A stretch of 64,000 bases of DNA, from the NCBI RefSeq assembly GCF_001742225.1, contig NZ_CP017076.1:1534501-1598500 (forward strand). The letters run 5' to 3'. This stretch comes from Novosphingobium resinovorum. Its GTDB lineage: Bacteria; Pseudomonadota; Alphaproteobacteria; Sphingomonadales; Sphingomonadaceae. This document shows, one piece after another, positions 18,011 through 27,171 of this stretch. Position numbers and translations under genes: made by a program. The notes under the pieces are model-generated. The model worked only from the letters and a program-made list of their open reading frames with translations. It was not told the origin of the DNA and made no database searches. How positions within the stretch are numbered: the stretch's first letter is position 1; each line of letters opens with the position of its first letter.

Positions 18011-18523
18011 TTAAACGCCGTATCGCTTATTGCCACCGCTTGTGATGCAGTAGCGTCCGCCGCGAGGACCAACGCAGACGTTACCGCCGCTGCAGGGGCA
18101 ACTACCGCCGTATGATCCGCTGGATCGGCCGCGTCGAGATGATGACGTTTTCTTCTTGCGTGATGAGAGCGAAGTTTTTCGCGTCGAGCCGTACTTTTTG
18201 GACGAGGAGAAGTAGCTCGGGGTGCCATACGACTGGCGCTGGGCATTGTAGTGCGAGTTGGTGCGCGTCGTCGTATCCGTTAACTGTTCCGATGTAAGGA
18301 AACGGGCGACAACCCAGCAGTTCGGCGAGACGATGTGGGACCACCCGCCGCCTGCCTCGCTAACTTGAACGTGCCGCCCGCGCGCGAGCTTTGCGACAAT
18401 CGGCGCGTTGGCAACTGGCGTGCTCCGGCAGTTCAGCGCATTGGCCGCAACCTGCTCCGCGTCAGCCTGCGCGCTGAAAGCTATAAGAACTAAAAGCAGA
18501 ATTGCGCTGAATACAGCCCGCAT
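18011..18523 (-). CDS. Secreted SH3b-domain protein with C-terminal PBCV basic-adaptor-like motif
   Basis: The 170-aa protein starts with a clear signal peptide (about residues 1-22, ending ADAEQ). A bacterial SH3 domain follows, starting at ALNCRSTPV and running through GWSHIVSPNCWVVARFL. After that comes a low-complexity Ser/Lys/Arg linker (SSRKKKTSSSRRGR). The C terminus, VCVGPRGGRYCITSGGNKRY, matches the small PBCV-specific basic adaptor domain by eye. The ATG at 18523 has a GGGGAG site 5 nt upstream, so it is preferred over the GTG at 18529. It is probably an envelope or cell-wall binding protein cotranscribed with the SNase-like gene. Confidence 0.75.
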   Translation of the reverse strand: MRAVFSAILLLVLIAFSAQADAEQVAANALNCRSTPVANAPIVAKLARGRHVQVSEAGGGWSHIVSPNCWVVARFLTSEQLTDTTTRTNSHYNAQRQSYGTPSYFSSSKKYGSTRKTSLSSRKKKTSSSRRGRSSGSYGGSCPCSGGNVCVGPRGGRYCITSGGNKRYGV

Positions 18524-18743
18524 AGTCACTCCCCATTTTGAAACAGGGCTATGCGAGGTTGCATTAATATTTGTCTAGGATGCGACGGTTAAAATTTCTT
18601 AATCCGCATCAGGCATCGCTTTTCGCGGATGTTTGGCGGCGAAGAACGGGAGGCGCTGCTCGTTTAGGACGCCTTGATCGCTTAAGTCGAACTTGGGGCC
18701 TCGGTTCTGGCTTAATGCCGCGGCATTATGACCGGGGCTGGGT

Positions 18744-18768
18744 GTGGGTTCAACGGGTGGTGGCGACG
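18744..18768 (+). repeat. IS110-associated end motif, solo copy
   Basis: GTGGGTTCAACGGGTGG followed by a near-match occurs here and again at 46674, where it directly precedes an IS110-family transposase remnant. This copy has no transposase beside it and is probably an IS scar. The rest of the 18530-19095 gap otherwise holds only the possible promoter listed separately. Confidence 0.4.
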
Positions 18769-18961
18769 CTTTAATCTCCTACGGTGGATGGAGTGTCGCG
18801 CTGAAGCGTCGTCGAATCTCCTCACATTGATCCCGCTAGAAACGGTGACGGCGAAACTCAGGCGAATGGACGCCGGTTGCCAGCCATCACGTTGCCAATT
18901 GCGGCAAATATCAGGCGGGAGCGAAGGGAGCAGAAAACTCGTCATTTGCGCGTAGGGAGAT

Positions 18962-18989
18962 CTTGAACTGCAAAAATTCCCTTCCCAAG
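18962..18989 (+). promoter_or_regulatory. Possible heat-shock (RpoH-type) promoter before hsp20
   Basis: CTTGAA and CCCAAG are separated by 16 nt, resembling a sigma-32 promoter (CTTGAA then CCCCAT-like). It lies about 105 bp upstream of the hsp20 start. The match to the -10 element is partial, so this is tentative. Confidence 0.3.
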
Positions 18990-19095
18990 TCTCACTTGCC
19001 GGGCGCCGCTGTTCGGGTCCGGTGGACATCGAGGGCGCCAGCTCTCCTGTACTGGCGCAACTCATGTCCAGATCGCTTCTTTGGAGGATTTGGAA

Positions 19096-19569
19096 ATGAG
19101 AACTGCATTCGACTTTACGCCTTATCGGCGTTCGACGGTCGGCTTCGACCGCTTGTTCAACCTGCTCGAGGCAGGCGCACGCGATGAAGATGGCTATCCG
19201 CCCTTCGACATTCTGAAAGAAGGTGACGACAGCTATCGCATTACGCTGGCGGTTGCTGGCTTCCGCCCCGAGGACATCGAGGTGGTGGCTCAGCAGAACC
19301 TGCTCACCGTCACCGGTAAGCGTGCCGAAGACAACGATCAGGGCGAGTATCTGCATCGCGGCATTGCCACACGCGCATTCGAGCGGCGCTTCCAGCTTGC
19401 CGACTTCGTGGAAGCCGGGGATGCCCGTTTCGAGAACGGCCTACTGAGCATCGCGCTCAAGCGCGTTGTCCCCGAGGCAATGAAGCCGCGCCGGATCGAG
19501 ATCAACGGTAGCAACGCTGCCCCGGATCAGATCGAGGCGCCCAGGGATGAGGTCCGCGAAGCGGCCTGA
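19096..19569 (+). CDS. Hsp20/alpha-crystallin small heat-shock protein
   Basis: The 157-aa small chaperone starts with the typical class A N terminus (FDFTPYRRSTVGFDRLFNLL). An alpha-crystallin domain follows, with PPFDILK, YRITLAVAGFRPEDIEV, LTVTGKR and the G-x-L motif in FENGLLSIALKR. The C-terminal RRIEI is the usual I-x-I-type anchor. The ATG at 19096 has GGAGGA 8 nt upstream and is preferred over the TTG at 19081. It would be an ATP-independent holdase. A second, broken hsp20 begins 85 nt downstream. Confidence 0.92.
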   Translation: MRTAFDFTPYRRSTVGFDRLFNLLEAGARDEDGYPPFDILKEGDDSYRITLAVAGFRPEDIEVVAQQNLLTVTGKRAEDNDQGEYLHRGIATRAFERRFQLADFVEAGDARFENGLLSIALKRVVPEAMKPRRIEINGSNAAPDQIEAPRDEVREAA

Positions 19570-19653
19570 TCCCGGTTCAAGAGGTCTGCCGGCGCCGTTT
19601 CAAGCGGGCCGGCAGGCCGTGCCTCTTCCAGCCAGAAAAGGAGATGACCATCA

Positions 19654-20095
19654 TGGCTTTTCGTGATCTCATTCCCTAGAGCCGGCAGGAAAACCGGCTC
19701 CCCGTCCAGGTCAGCGCCGAGCGCGGCCGCGACAATGATACTCACCCATTGCTCTCGCTCCACCGCGAGATGAACCGGCTGTTCGACGACGTCTTCCGAG
19801 GCTTCGGTGTCGATACGCTGGCAAATGCCGTGAAGGTGACGTTGGTCCCAAGGGCCGAAACGTCGTCATCGACAAGAGCTTCGGCGCTCCCCGGATCACC
19901 AAGGACGGCGTCACCGTCGCCAAGGAAATCGAGCTTGCCGACAGGATCGAGAATATGGGCGCGCAGATGTTGCGCGAGGTGACGAACAAGCAGAACGACA
20001 AGGTGGGCGACGGCACTACCACCGCCACCGTGCTGGCCTAGGCGATCGTGCGCGAGGGCTCAAAGGCTGTCGCCGCCGGCATGACCATGCGCTCG
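19654..20095 (+). pseudogene. Hsp20-GroEL chimeric pseudogene
   Basis: A good ribosome site (GGAGATG) precedes an ATG encoding MAFRDLIP, where the usual Trp codon is a TAG stop (19678). Reading through, Hsp20 sequence continues to [17 protein letters not shown] (to about 19808), then switches in frame to GroEL residues of the ATP-binding region ([12 protein letters not shown]). A one-base deletion near 19842 shifts the frame, after which GroEL continues ([22 protein letters not shown], then [12 protein letters not shown]), ending in a TAG and trailing to KAVAAGM. Three lesions make this a dead fusion formed by deletion or recombination. Confidence 0.85.
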
Positions 20096-20131
20096 CACGC
20101 ACCAGTTAAACGTCTGTCACCAGGCCATTTG

Positions 20132-20335
20132 CTAATCCCAAAGCTGCGGCATGCTCTTCAGCCGCGCGGTGGTCGCTCCTCGACCCTGAGCAAGGGCAGC
20201 GATGCGGGACAGCGCGAAGTCACGATCGGCCTTGTCTCCGTGCTGGGCAAGATCGAGCAGACTGGAGGTGTCGCCGTTGGCCTCGAGCAGATCTCTGCTC
20301 CGCAGCCATTCGGTCATTTCCGAATTCGCTTCCAT
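20132..20335 (-). CDS. Small hypothetical protein, 67 aa
   Basis: I do not recognise this protein. The ATG at 20335 follows an AGGTG-like site. The sequence is hydrophilic and helical-looking, with a run of small acidic and Gln-rich segments (SEMTEWLRSRDLLEAN, QHGDKADRDFALSR). No signal peptide or membrane helix. It lies convergent with the chaperone remnants. The 440 bases upstream of it to 20777 contain only short open frames without family resemblance. Confidence 0.4.
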   Translation of the reverse strand: MEANSEMTEWLRSRDLLEANGDTSSLLDLAQHGDKADRDFALSRIAALAQGRGATTARLKSMPQLWD

Positions 20336-20777
20336 GTTACACCTCGCTGCTCCAGCCTCACTGCGAACGTCGAAGTGCGCCAATCGATCCCGGGCAGCCG
20401 GCAATGCTGAAGCGGATGGGCGTGTGCACGGCGATGAGCACTGTCTGAACTGTGATGGGAGGTGCGCGCCTTGCACCGATGCTAGAAGCCTTCATCATGG
20501 CAGATGCAGGAGGAGGCGGTGCCCGTGTCTCCTGTCAATCTCCATCTCAGGTAGATCCTGGGGTGAAGCAGACCTCAACGGGCATTTCAGATCAGCGATC
20601 TTGATGGAAATGCAAATGCGCCAGCGCGGACATTTGGCGGGCGAACTTGAGATTGGAACGAATTCAGTTTCTGCGGCTTGAGCGCATCAGGTGTTCCTGC
20701 ACCTGTGGCCCGGCATGCTCTCTCCCACCGGTATGCGGCCGGGCCACTTCGCCTTTTTACAGTGCGTATTCCCGGAG

Positions 20778-20978
20778 ATGACATTGCCCAACCGCGACCA
20801 GGACACCATCACGCCAGCTGGCGGCCACGAAGGCGGAAAGCCGAACAACCTGCGTTACATCGTCGGCGGATTGATCATCATGTTTCTTCTGGCCATGGCG
20901 ATCATGGGGCTCAGCACAAGGGTGTTGGAACGTCCTGGTCCAGATCAGGGAGCAACCGAGAAGGCACCCGCCGACTGA
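20778..20978 (+). CDS. Small single-span membrane protein, 66 aa
   Basis: The ATG at 20778 has CGGAG close upstream; the frame is open from 20691, so a longer form is possible. A hydrophilic N terminus of about 25 residues is followed by one clear transmembrane helix (YIVGGLIIMFLLAMAIMGL), then a Pro-rich acidic tail. Family unknown. The 413 bases after it (20979-21392) hold nothing I can identify. Confidence 0.45.
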   Translation: MTLPNRDQDTITPAGGHEGGKPNNLRYIVGGLIIMFLLAMAIMGLSTRVLERPGPDQGATEKAPAD

Positions 20979-21392
20979 TGCTGCGAAAAGGCCCGGCGCT
21001 CTGGAGAGGCCGGGCCAAGGTTCGGGTTACAGCAAACCCTCAAGTCGCGAGCGGACGATACAGGATTGCCGGTGGTCCGGAAATGAGAATATCTCATTCC
21101 CTCATGATCATAGCGCCGGGCAATTCATTCCGGCGATCCCCTAAGCAACGAGGTTCCGGAAAATGTTGCCAACAGCTCACCTAATGCGACGCCGCAAGCC
21201 GTGATGCTGGCATCGTAGCGCGCCGACACTGTAAGTCACGCCGCAGCACATAGCCCTAGACAAAGTAACATCCGTTGTTATGCTATCGCGCTCGTCACGG
21301 TCATCAGAGTGAAGGCCGCCGAGAGGGGCAGCGCAATGATCCGCAGGATTTGGTGCCTATTCAACAGCCATTGTCACATAAAGCCGGAATAG

Positions 21393-21494
21393 GATGGCTC
21401 GCACTATGTCGGGAACTGCCGCCACTGCGGTGCTCGAATTAGCGGCTCGCATCGAAGAAATGGTGGCGTACCTCTCGCAGATAGGTACCGCATG
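21393..21494 (+). CDS. Very small open frame coupled to the next gene, 33 aa
   Basis: The ATG at 21393 begins a 33-codon frame of mostly Ala/Glu-rich helical sequence (AATAVLELAARIEEMVAYL), preceded by GGAATAGG. Its stop overlaps the ATG of the following gene (ATGA at 21492-21494). The overlap is the main reason to think it is translated; it could be a leader peptide. No family is recognised. Confidence 0.35.
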
Positions 21495-21759
21495 AAAACT
21501 GTCCTCGAGCGGATCGTCCGCGCGCTCTGCAGCCAGAACGGCTTCCCGGAGAATACAATGTATCAGGGGCGGCCGATGTGGGAGGACTTCCTTCCCAAGG
21601 CGCGCGTGGCTCTGGCCGCGATCCTCTACCCCACCGAGGTAATGGGAGGCGGGAGGAGCCATCGGCGGCTTTTCCGACAGGTATGAAGGCCAGTTTTCCG
21701 AGAAGGCGTCCGAGGTCTGGAAAGCGATGGTTGAAGCGGGCCTCGCCGGACTGCCGTAG
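21492..21759 (+). pseudogene. Frameshifted small protein of a family common in alphaproteobacteria
   Basis: The first 50 codons read like a small conserved type (ERIVRALCSQNGFPEN, then GRPMWEDFLPKARVALAAI). The frame then stops at 21686. A frame change near 21650 continues convincingly as IGGFSDRYEGQFSEKASEVW and KAMVEAGLAGLP, ending at TAG 21757-21759. The simplest explanation is a single indel; a sequencing error cannot be ruled out. The function of this family is unknown to me. Confidence 0.5.
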
Positions 21760-21832
21760 CCGCAGCTCGGGAACAAAGGTAAGCCGAAGAGTTTGAAAAT
21801 CGGTCTTTAAATCATAGTCAGAGGAGATGATC

Positions 21833-22087
21833 GTGTTCCGCAAGTCCGTCCAGCTCCATGACGGTCCCTGCCATGGAATGAGCGTGATCTGGGATGGCAG
21901 CAACGAGGTGCGGATGATTAAGTGCAGGCAAGGCTATGTGCCTTGGCCGAGCAAAGCGGGCCCACCGTTGATTGAAAGCGAGATCTACCGCCCTTCGATC
22001 GATTCTCCATCCATCTTCGTTTGGGCGAAGGGAACTAGCTCAACTGCGGAGAATTGCTCAGCACCTTCTGGCTCCGAAAAGTTCTAA
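21833..22087 (+). CDS. Small hypothetical protein, about 84 aa
   Basis: The open frame begins at ATG 21827, but the ribosome-site spacing (AGAGGAG) fits a GTG at 21833 better. The N terminus (FRKSVQLHDGPCHGMSVIWDGSNEVRM) looks like a short beta-rich fold; the C-terminal third is Ser-rich. No known family and no signal peptide. It lies between a frameshifted gene and the IHF-like gene. Confidence 0.4.
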   Translation: MFRKSVQLHDGPCHGMSVIWDGSNEVRMIKCRQGYVPWPSKAGPPLIESEIYRPSIDSPSIFVWAKGTSSTAENCSAPSGSEKF

Positions 22088-22380
22088 AGCCCAGCCTGAC
22101 CATGGGTCACGGGCGCGGCGGCGGGAGGAAACCCGCCGCGCTCGCCCCGGCGGCCACCCCATTCCGCCGAGCTGCAAACGAATGATATTGATGGACCGGC
22201 CGCATATAGCGGCGCTGCGTTCACAAGTGCGTTGATCCCCGCGCATTCATCGCTACCGAGCCGCCCGGGTGCGGCGGCTTGCAGGGGACCGGCGCACCCA
22301 TCTCCCTTGTGGAAAAATCGTTTACTAGCGGTATGCTATCGATCTGCTGGCGCGTTCTCGTCGCGCCGAAGGAGATCCCC

Positions 22381-22686
22381 GTGCATCAAGAGTACAAGAG
22401 CCTCACTCGTGCCGCGATCGCCGAAGCGATCAAAAAAAACATAGGGATATCTTCCACCAAGGCCAATCACATGGTCGATGCGATCATTGAGGAGATGGCC
22501 GCTGCTCTCGAACGTGGCGAGAACGTGAAGATTGCCGGCTTCGGCACGTTCCTGCTGAACGATAAGGGGCCGCGGGTCGGACGCAACCCGAAGACTGGCA
22601 AGGAGGCGGTTGTAGGCGCGAGGCGCGTCGTCACCTTTAACCCGAGCACCATCCTGCGAGCACGCGTCGCTCCCTTGTTGGACTGA
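22381..22686 (+). CDS. HU/IHF-family DNA-binding protein (IHF-alpha-like)
   Basis: The 101-aa nucleoid protein starts with LTRAAIAEAIKKNIG and a dimerisation helix region (ANHMVDAIIEEMAAALERGENVKI). The diagnostic GFGTF and GRNPKTGKE (DNA-intercalating arm) follow, ending RVVTFNPSTILRARV. The GTG at 22381 has an excellent AAGGAG site about 6 nt upstream and gives the normal family length; the frame is open further upstream but without support. It could act as an accessory copy used by mobile DNA in this region. Confidence 0.88.
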   Translation: MHQEYKSLTRAAIAEAIKKNIGISSTKANHMVDAIIEEMAAALERGENVKIAGFGTFLLNDKGPRVGRNPKTGKEAVVGARRVVTFNPSTILRARVAPLLD

Positions 22687-22842
22687 TCTCAGATCAGCGA
22701 CCTGCTCTGCAACGCGATCGCCATGCTGCGCGGCTTCACACTGCCGCGTGGACGGTTCGCGCGCATTTTTGGCATTTGATCGGGTGCGGCGCTATGGACG
22801 CGGTCGGCGTCGCGGACTCCGGCCGAAAGAGCGGCAGTCTGA

Positions 22843-23430
22843 GCCTGGGCGGATCGGAACGGCTTCTTCATTGACCTTGCCGTCGCTGACGCGGAACCCC
22901 CTGGGCGTTACCTTCTCGGCATTGAATGTGATGGCGCCGCCTATCATGATGCGCGCTCCGCGCGCGAGCGTGACCGCTTGCGTCAATCCGTGCTCGAGAG
23001 CCACGGATGGACGATCCATCGGCTGTGGAGCACCGACTGGTTCTATCGCCCCAACGAGCAGATCGATGCCATCGTCACCAAGATCGAAGCGGCCAAAGCC
23101 GAGCATGACGCCGATGCCGGTGCAGAGGCCAACCGGTCCGCACGGTTCGAGATCTACAGCGTCGAGCGCGAGGACTTAACCGAAATGGGCATCATCTGCG
23201 CGGATGAAGTCGCTGAGGCGGCAAGTGCCAACCTCTATATAGAGGCCGTTATCTCTCGTCCGGCATTCCACGACGGCGAATTGCACGAAACCGCCGTCGG
23301 GGTTCTCGCCGCGCTCGTCGAGGAAGCCGTCCGGATCGAGGGACCTGTCCATATCGACGAGGTGATCGAACGTATCCGATCGGCATGGGGTCTCAAGCGC
23401 GCAGGCGGCAGAATCCAGCAGGCATGCTGC
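22843..23430 (+). pseudogene. C-terminal fragment of a DUF3320/Vsr-type large helicase
   Basis: From about 22861 the frame reads GFFIDLAVADAEPPGRYLLG, then IECDGAAYHDARSARERDRL, then ESHGWTIHRLWSTDWF. This is the Vsr-endonuclease-like segment found at the C terminus of very large DUF4011/DUF3320 helicases, several of which are anti-phage genes. A DUF3320-like stretch follows (PVHIDEVIERIRSAWGLKRA). There is no start codon or helicase core upstream, and near 23430 the frame runs into ParB-like sequence. It is a remnant. Confidence 0.7.
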
Positions 23431-24159
23431 CGTCCGGGCCAAGCTGGTCGAGGATACCGGCCTGTCGCTGCGGGTGATGGTGGCGCATGTCATCATGGGT
23501 TCGGGGCTGTGGACGGTGCGGATCGAACCTCAGAAGTCACCCACTGATGCGGTGGCCGAGAGCGTCGAGGGCTGCCTGTCGGAAGTCTGTTCGATGCCCG
23601 GCGACGCGAGGTTCTGGCCCTGCTTGGCCTGGATGCCGAGACGGCCACAGTCGCCGGCGGCGATGCCGATGGGAAGGGCATTTGCGGTCTGGTTCAGCGG
23701 CTGATCGCCATGGACGATGCCGATGTCATGCGCGTCCTTGCGGTGGTCATGAGCGAAACGCTGGACGTCGGAACAGGCATCATCGAATTGCTGGGCCAGC
23801 ACATGGGCGTTGCCATGCTCGATGCGGTGCGCGATCGTGAGGTGATGGGCCATCTGCTGGTCGAGGTTGCGGGTAATCAGGTCGCTGCGGAAAACGCCAA
23901 GGCGACGAGCAAGGTCCAGCGGGGCATCATCCGTGGCTGCCTGACCGGGACCAATGGCAGGCGGAAGCGCGAGAGCTGGGTGCCGCGCTGGATGGCCTTC
24001 CCGGCGAGCGCCTACACGGCACGGGGCGGGGTCGGCAGCGCCGAACGGGCCGCACGTCTGGCCGCGCTTTGCGATGAGGAGGAAGCCGGGGCCGAGGCGA
24101 CGGAAGGGGCTGAAGCCGCCCCCGCCGAAGCCGAACAGGCGCTGCCTCAGGCGGCTTGA
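23431..24159 (+). pseudogene. ParB-like plasmid partition protein, C-terminal fragment, frameshifted
   Basis: From about 23431 the sequence reads RAKLVEDTGLSLRVMVAHVI, then GSGLWTVRIEPQ, typical of the C-terminal half of plasmid-type ParB-domain proteins in alphaproteobacteria. A frame change between about 23570 and 23581 is followed by GSLFDARRREVLALLGLD and continues intact to SWVPRWMAFPASAYTARGGV and an Ala/Glu-rich end at 24159. The N-terminal nuclease-like ParB domain is missing, replaced by the DUF3320 fragment. This suggests plasmid-derived material. Confidence 0.7.
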
Positions 24160-24457
24160 ACCAGTGAGGCCCGGCGGCGTGATGCTGCCGGGCTTCTCCT
24201 TTCAAGGAGACCATCGGCAGCCGACCAATATACGCTATGCGTCGGCAGTGGTGCGAACAACCGCTTTCTCCAAACCCCTCCGTTCGCCTGCCTTAAAGCT
24301 GCTGAGCAGCAACTAGCCTTATTCTCTGCTGCTCGTTCGCCCCGCCGAATATGCCAGAGGCTGACGTATATTTATTTCCGGCTACCGAGTTCACATGGCC
24401 TGTGGGCCGCTGTCAGGGGGCGATGGGGGGTGATCTCAAACCCCGCCGAAGAGCTGC

Positions 24458-25276
24458 CTATGGCAGCAGGGCTACGATAGCTTCCTGAAGGAGGTGCGCA
24501 ATCGCTGCCGGTTCTGCCAAAATCCCGCGCATCAACGCAGCCTGCCAGCTGTTGACGCCCCTGGACATCAGAGCAACGCGCAGTTCGAGGCCGATCTGAT
24601 CCGTGACGCTCTGGAGACTGAGGATGGGGTCCCGCAGCTTTATCTGGCCGGGGAGGGTCGACCAATCAGTCGCCATCGAGAGGTGAAATTGCGTGCCAAG
24701 CACGTTGTCGAGGTGAAAGGCGACGATCTGATCCCTCGGCGCCGGAAGTCCAGCCATGACGCGAGGCCTGAACGTCGCTGCGTTGTAGGGAGGGACGATC
24801 TCGACGTCCCAGAGAGCATCGGCCGCCCAGGTGTCAAAATACGGATGAATGAAGCGACGCGGATTCCCTCCATGGACAGTCGTGCCCTTCACGCCGGAAT
24901 TGCAATGCCGGCATGCGGGAACAAGGTTGGCCCGCATGATCGAGAACTCGCGATACATGTCGCGGGGCAGATAGTGGTCGAGGTCGCCGGTCACCGGCGA
25001 TCCGCAGACCGGGCATGACTTCAGACCTGCCTTCTGACGCATTCGCTTCAGATCGCCGGAGCCCTTGCGACTGTCATAGAGGTCATATTGTCGCTTGCCG
25101 ACGCCAGGACCAAAATCATGAGCGTTGACGGCGAAGGGGCTGCCGCTGTTCGCGCGGTATGTCTGGTAGGCGGTGAGCCAGTCAGTCTCATGCGGCTTCC
25201 ACTCAGCCTTCTTGGCGAGCTTTCTCACGACCGCTTCGTCCTCGGCTGCGGTGGCCGGCATGGAAAGATGTTGCAT
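24458..25276 (-). CDS. HNH endonuclease (PtuB-like), 272 aa
   Basis: The HNH/treble-clef nuclease core is visible: CPVCGSP, then GDLDHYLPRDMYREF, then NLVPACRHCNSGVKG (residues about 91-135), with two CxxC pairs for zinc and the catalytic DH. The rest is family-specific. The start lies 3 nt after the stop of the upstream AAA ATPase on the same strand, so they form a two-gene operon. ATPase plus HNH is the arrangement of the Septu (PtuAB) defence system and its relatives. The role as nuclease effector is inferred from that pairing. Confidence 0.82.
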   Translation of the reverse strand: MQHLSMPATAAEDEAVVRKLAKKAEWKPHETDWLTAYQTYRANSGSPFAVNAHDFGPGVGKRQYDLYDSRKGSGDLKRMRQKAGLKSCPVCGSPVTGDLDHYLPRDMYREFSIMRANLVPACRHCNSGVKGTTVHGGNPRRFIHPYFDTWAADALWDVEIVPPYNAATFRPRVMAGLPAPRDQIVAFHLDNVLGTQFHLSMATDWSTLPGQIKLRDPILSLQSVTDQIGLELRVALMSRGVNSWQAALMRGILAEPAAIAHLLQEAIVALLP

Positions 25277-25279
25277 CGT

Positions 25280-26998
25280 TCAAAACGCCTGCGGCTCTTC
25301 CGGGGCGGGCTCCGCTGTTGGGGGTTGGGCGAGCCTGCGCGCGATGAAAGACAGACTTTCCGAATTGAGTTCGGCTCCATACTCCTCGATCACGCCGTCA
25401 AGTCCTAGATGCCGGCCAGTGCCGTCGGCCCAGTCCGAGAGCGTCTTCTGGTATCGGTGCGAGATGCTGGTATCGCCAAAAACGAATTGCGAGATGCTGT
25501 CGATCGTCGCGCCGAACGTCTGCATGCGCGGTGTGTCGATTCGAATCTCACGGCCTTCCAGCGTTAGGATGTTCACCCGAACGCGCGGAGTCTCGCGTAC
25601 CACGTACGCTGAGTGCGTAGCGATCAGCGCGATTGATTTCGTCGATTGCAGCAGGTTGTCCAAGATATCCATTAGGTCGGACACGAAGTTTGGATGTAGG
25701 TGGGTCTCAGGTTCATCGAGCAACAGGAGACTGCCCTGTTCGATCGCCGCCGCCGATTGGGCGGCAAAGCGCAGCATTGCGTATTCGCCGCTGCTCAATC
25801 GGCGAGGTTCCATCTGCTCGTCGAGGACGATTGCCGGACGGTTCCAGTCGATCTGCTGAATGAGCCGGATGGTGTTCTGCTCGCTGAGCCGCCTACCGAT
25901 CGGGAAGTAGCTCTGATTTCCCGGTTCGATGACGTGTGGAAGCTCGTCACCCGGGCGCCTGGGGCGTAGCGGAAGGTGCAGCCGGTCCCACAGTCCGATC
26001 GCGTCGAGCGCGGCCTCGACCACGTCCAGACGCGACATGTCCCGGTTCTCGCCGAATCCCTTCCGATCCTCCGACTTCTTGCAGGCTACAAGTGCGACGA
26101 GCAGCGGATCGGCACCTTCCTCGCCGGATGCGTTCACCGCGAAATATTCATAGTCGATGCCGTGCCATGGTCCAATCCAGCGGGGGAACGGGTCGGTAGG
26201 CACAGATGAGAAGACAATAACCCGCGAGGGTCGGAACGCGGGTAGGAAGTGAGGGCGGAGGAAGCCGGCCGCATGGTTCGAATGCAGACCGTCGACGATC
26301 GCCTTGAGCAGTTGGGTTTTGCCGACCCCATTTCTTCCGATGAGGACAGAGGCTCTGTCGCGGAAGATGCCATCTCGGTGGAAACGGAAAGGCAGGGTGT
26401 AAAGGTTGTCAGCGCTGCGCACGTGGGCAGAGAAGACGAAGTTGATCGCAGCATCCTCAACCGGGGCCGGAATGTCTGGCCGGAAGAAGCGGCTCCCCCG
26501 TCGGAGCGAGTCATAGGCTCCTCCGTTCCTCAGCGCTCCGAAGTGAAACTCCTCGCCATCGATCAGGTCGAGGAGCGCTTGATCTACCCCTTCCGTTCGC
26601 GCAACGGTTGCGTCGTGGAGCTTGCGGAGCGCACTAACGCCGACCTCGAAGCCTAGCGCGCCGATCACCTGTTGATAGTGCTCGACGTCGACGAGCAGCG
26701 ACGCGAACGGTGTTTCGACCACATCGATCAGAAACACATCGCCGTGCTCATTGAGCAGCCGGGTAAACTCGAACTCGCTCCGATTTACACCCTCGAACAT
26801 CAGCCGCATGCGAATCTCTATCGGCTCTACACCCTCCGCGCGGATGTGAAGACGCGCGAAGAAGTTTCTCCCGTAATCGTTCCAGTTGTCGTGCACGGGC
26901 ACGATAGCAATGACCGGCGTTGGAAGGTCCGCCACTTGGCCAAGGGCCTTCGCGATGTAGATGTCGACCGGGACGTTAGCCGGAATGATTTCGGGCAT
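25280..26998 (-). CDS. AAA ATPase (PtuA-like), about 572 aa
   Basis: SMC/OLD-type ABC ATPase: Walker A LIGRNGVGKTQLLKAI, signature region RRLSSGEYAMLRFAAQSA, Walker B SLLLLDEPETHLHP, and the H-loop in ALIATHSAYVV. The frame is open to 27199, but those first 67 codons overlap a repeated non-coding sequence, so I place the start at the ATG at 26998; this is uncertain. It is coupled to the HNH gene 3 nt downstream. By analogy with Septu, the ATPase senses infection and controls the nuclease. A different AAA-HNH pair is possible because sequence comparison was not available. Confidence 0.8.
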   Translation of the reverse strand: MPEIIPANVPVDIYIAKALGQVADLPTPVIAIVPVHDNWNDYGRNFFARLHIRAEGVEPIEIRMRLMFEGVNRSEFEFTRLLNEHGDVFLIDVVETPFASLLVDVEHYQQVIGALGFEVGVSALRKLHDATVARTEGVDQALLDLIDGEEFHFGALRNGGAYDSLRRGSRFFRPDIPAPVEDAAINFVFSAHVRSADNLYTLPFRFHRDGIFRDRASVLIGRNGVGKTQLLKAIVDGLHSNHAAGFLRPHFLPAFRPSRVIVFSSVPTDPFPRWIGPWHGIDYEYFAVNASGEEGADPLLVALVACKKSEDRKGFGENRDMSRLDVVEAALDAIGLWDRLHLPLRPRRPGDELPHVIEPGNQSYFPIGRRLSEQNTIRLIQQIDWNRPAIVLDEQMEPRRLSSGEYAMLRFAAQSAAAIEQGSLLLLDEPETHLHPNFVSDLMDILDNLLQSTKSIALIATHSAYVVRETPRVRVNILTLEGREIRIDTPRMQTFGATIDSISQFVFGDTSISHRYQKTLSDWADGTGRHLGLDGVIEEYGAELNSESLSFIARRLAQPPTAEPAPEEPQAF

Positions 26999-27171
26999 TC
27001 TTAAAACCTGCTGTTGAAAATCGATCCAGTAACTCCGGCTCACTTGCCGTTCTAAGGACGCCGTTACCTTCCGCAAGCCAACTCGATTGCCACGGATCCG
27101 CGAACGTCCGCTTAGACCGAAACCCACGGCTTCCGAGTATGCTCGCGAATGGCTGAAATGTCCCAAGCCTT

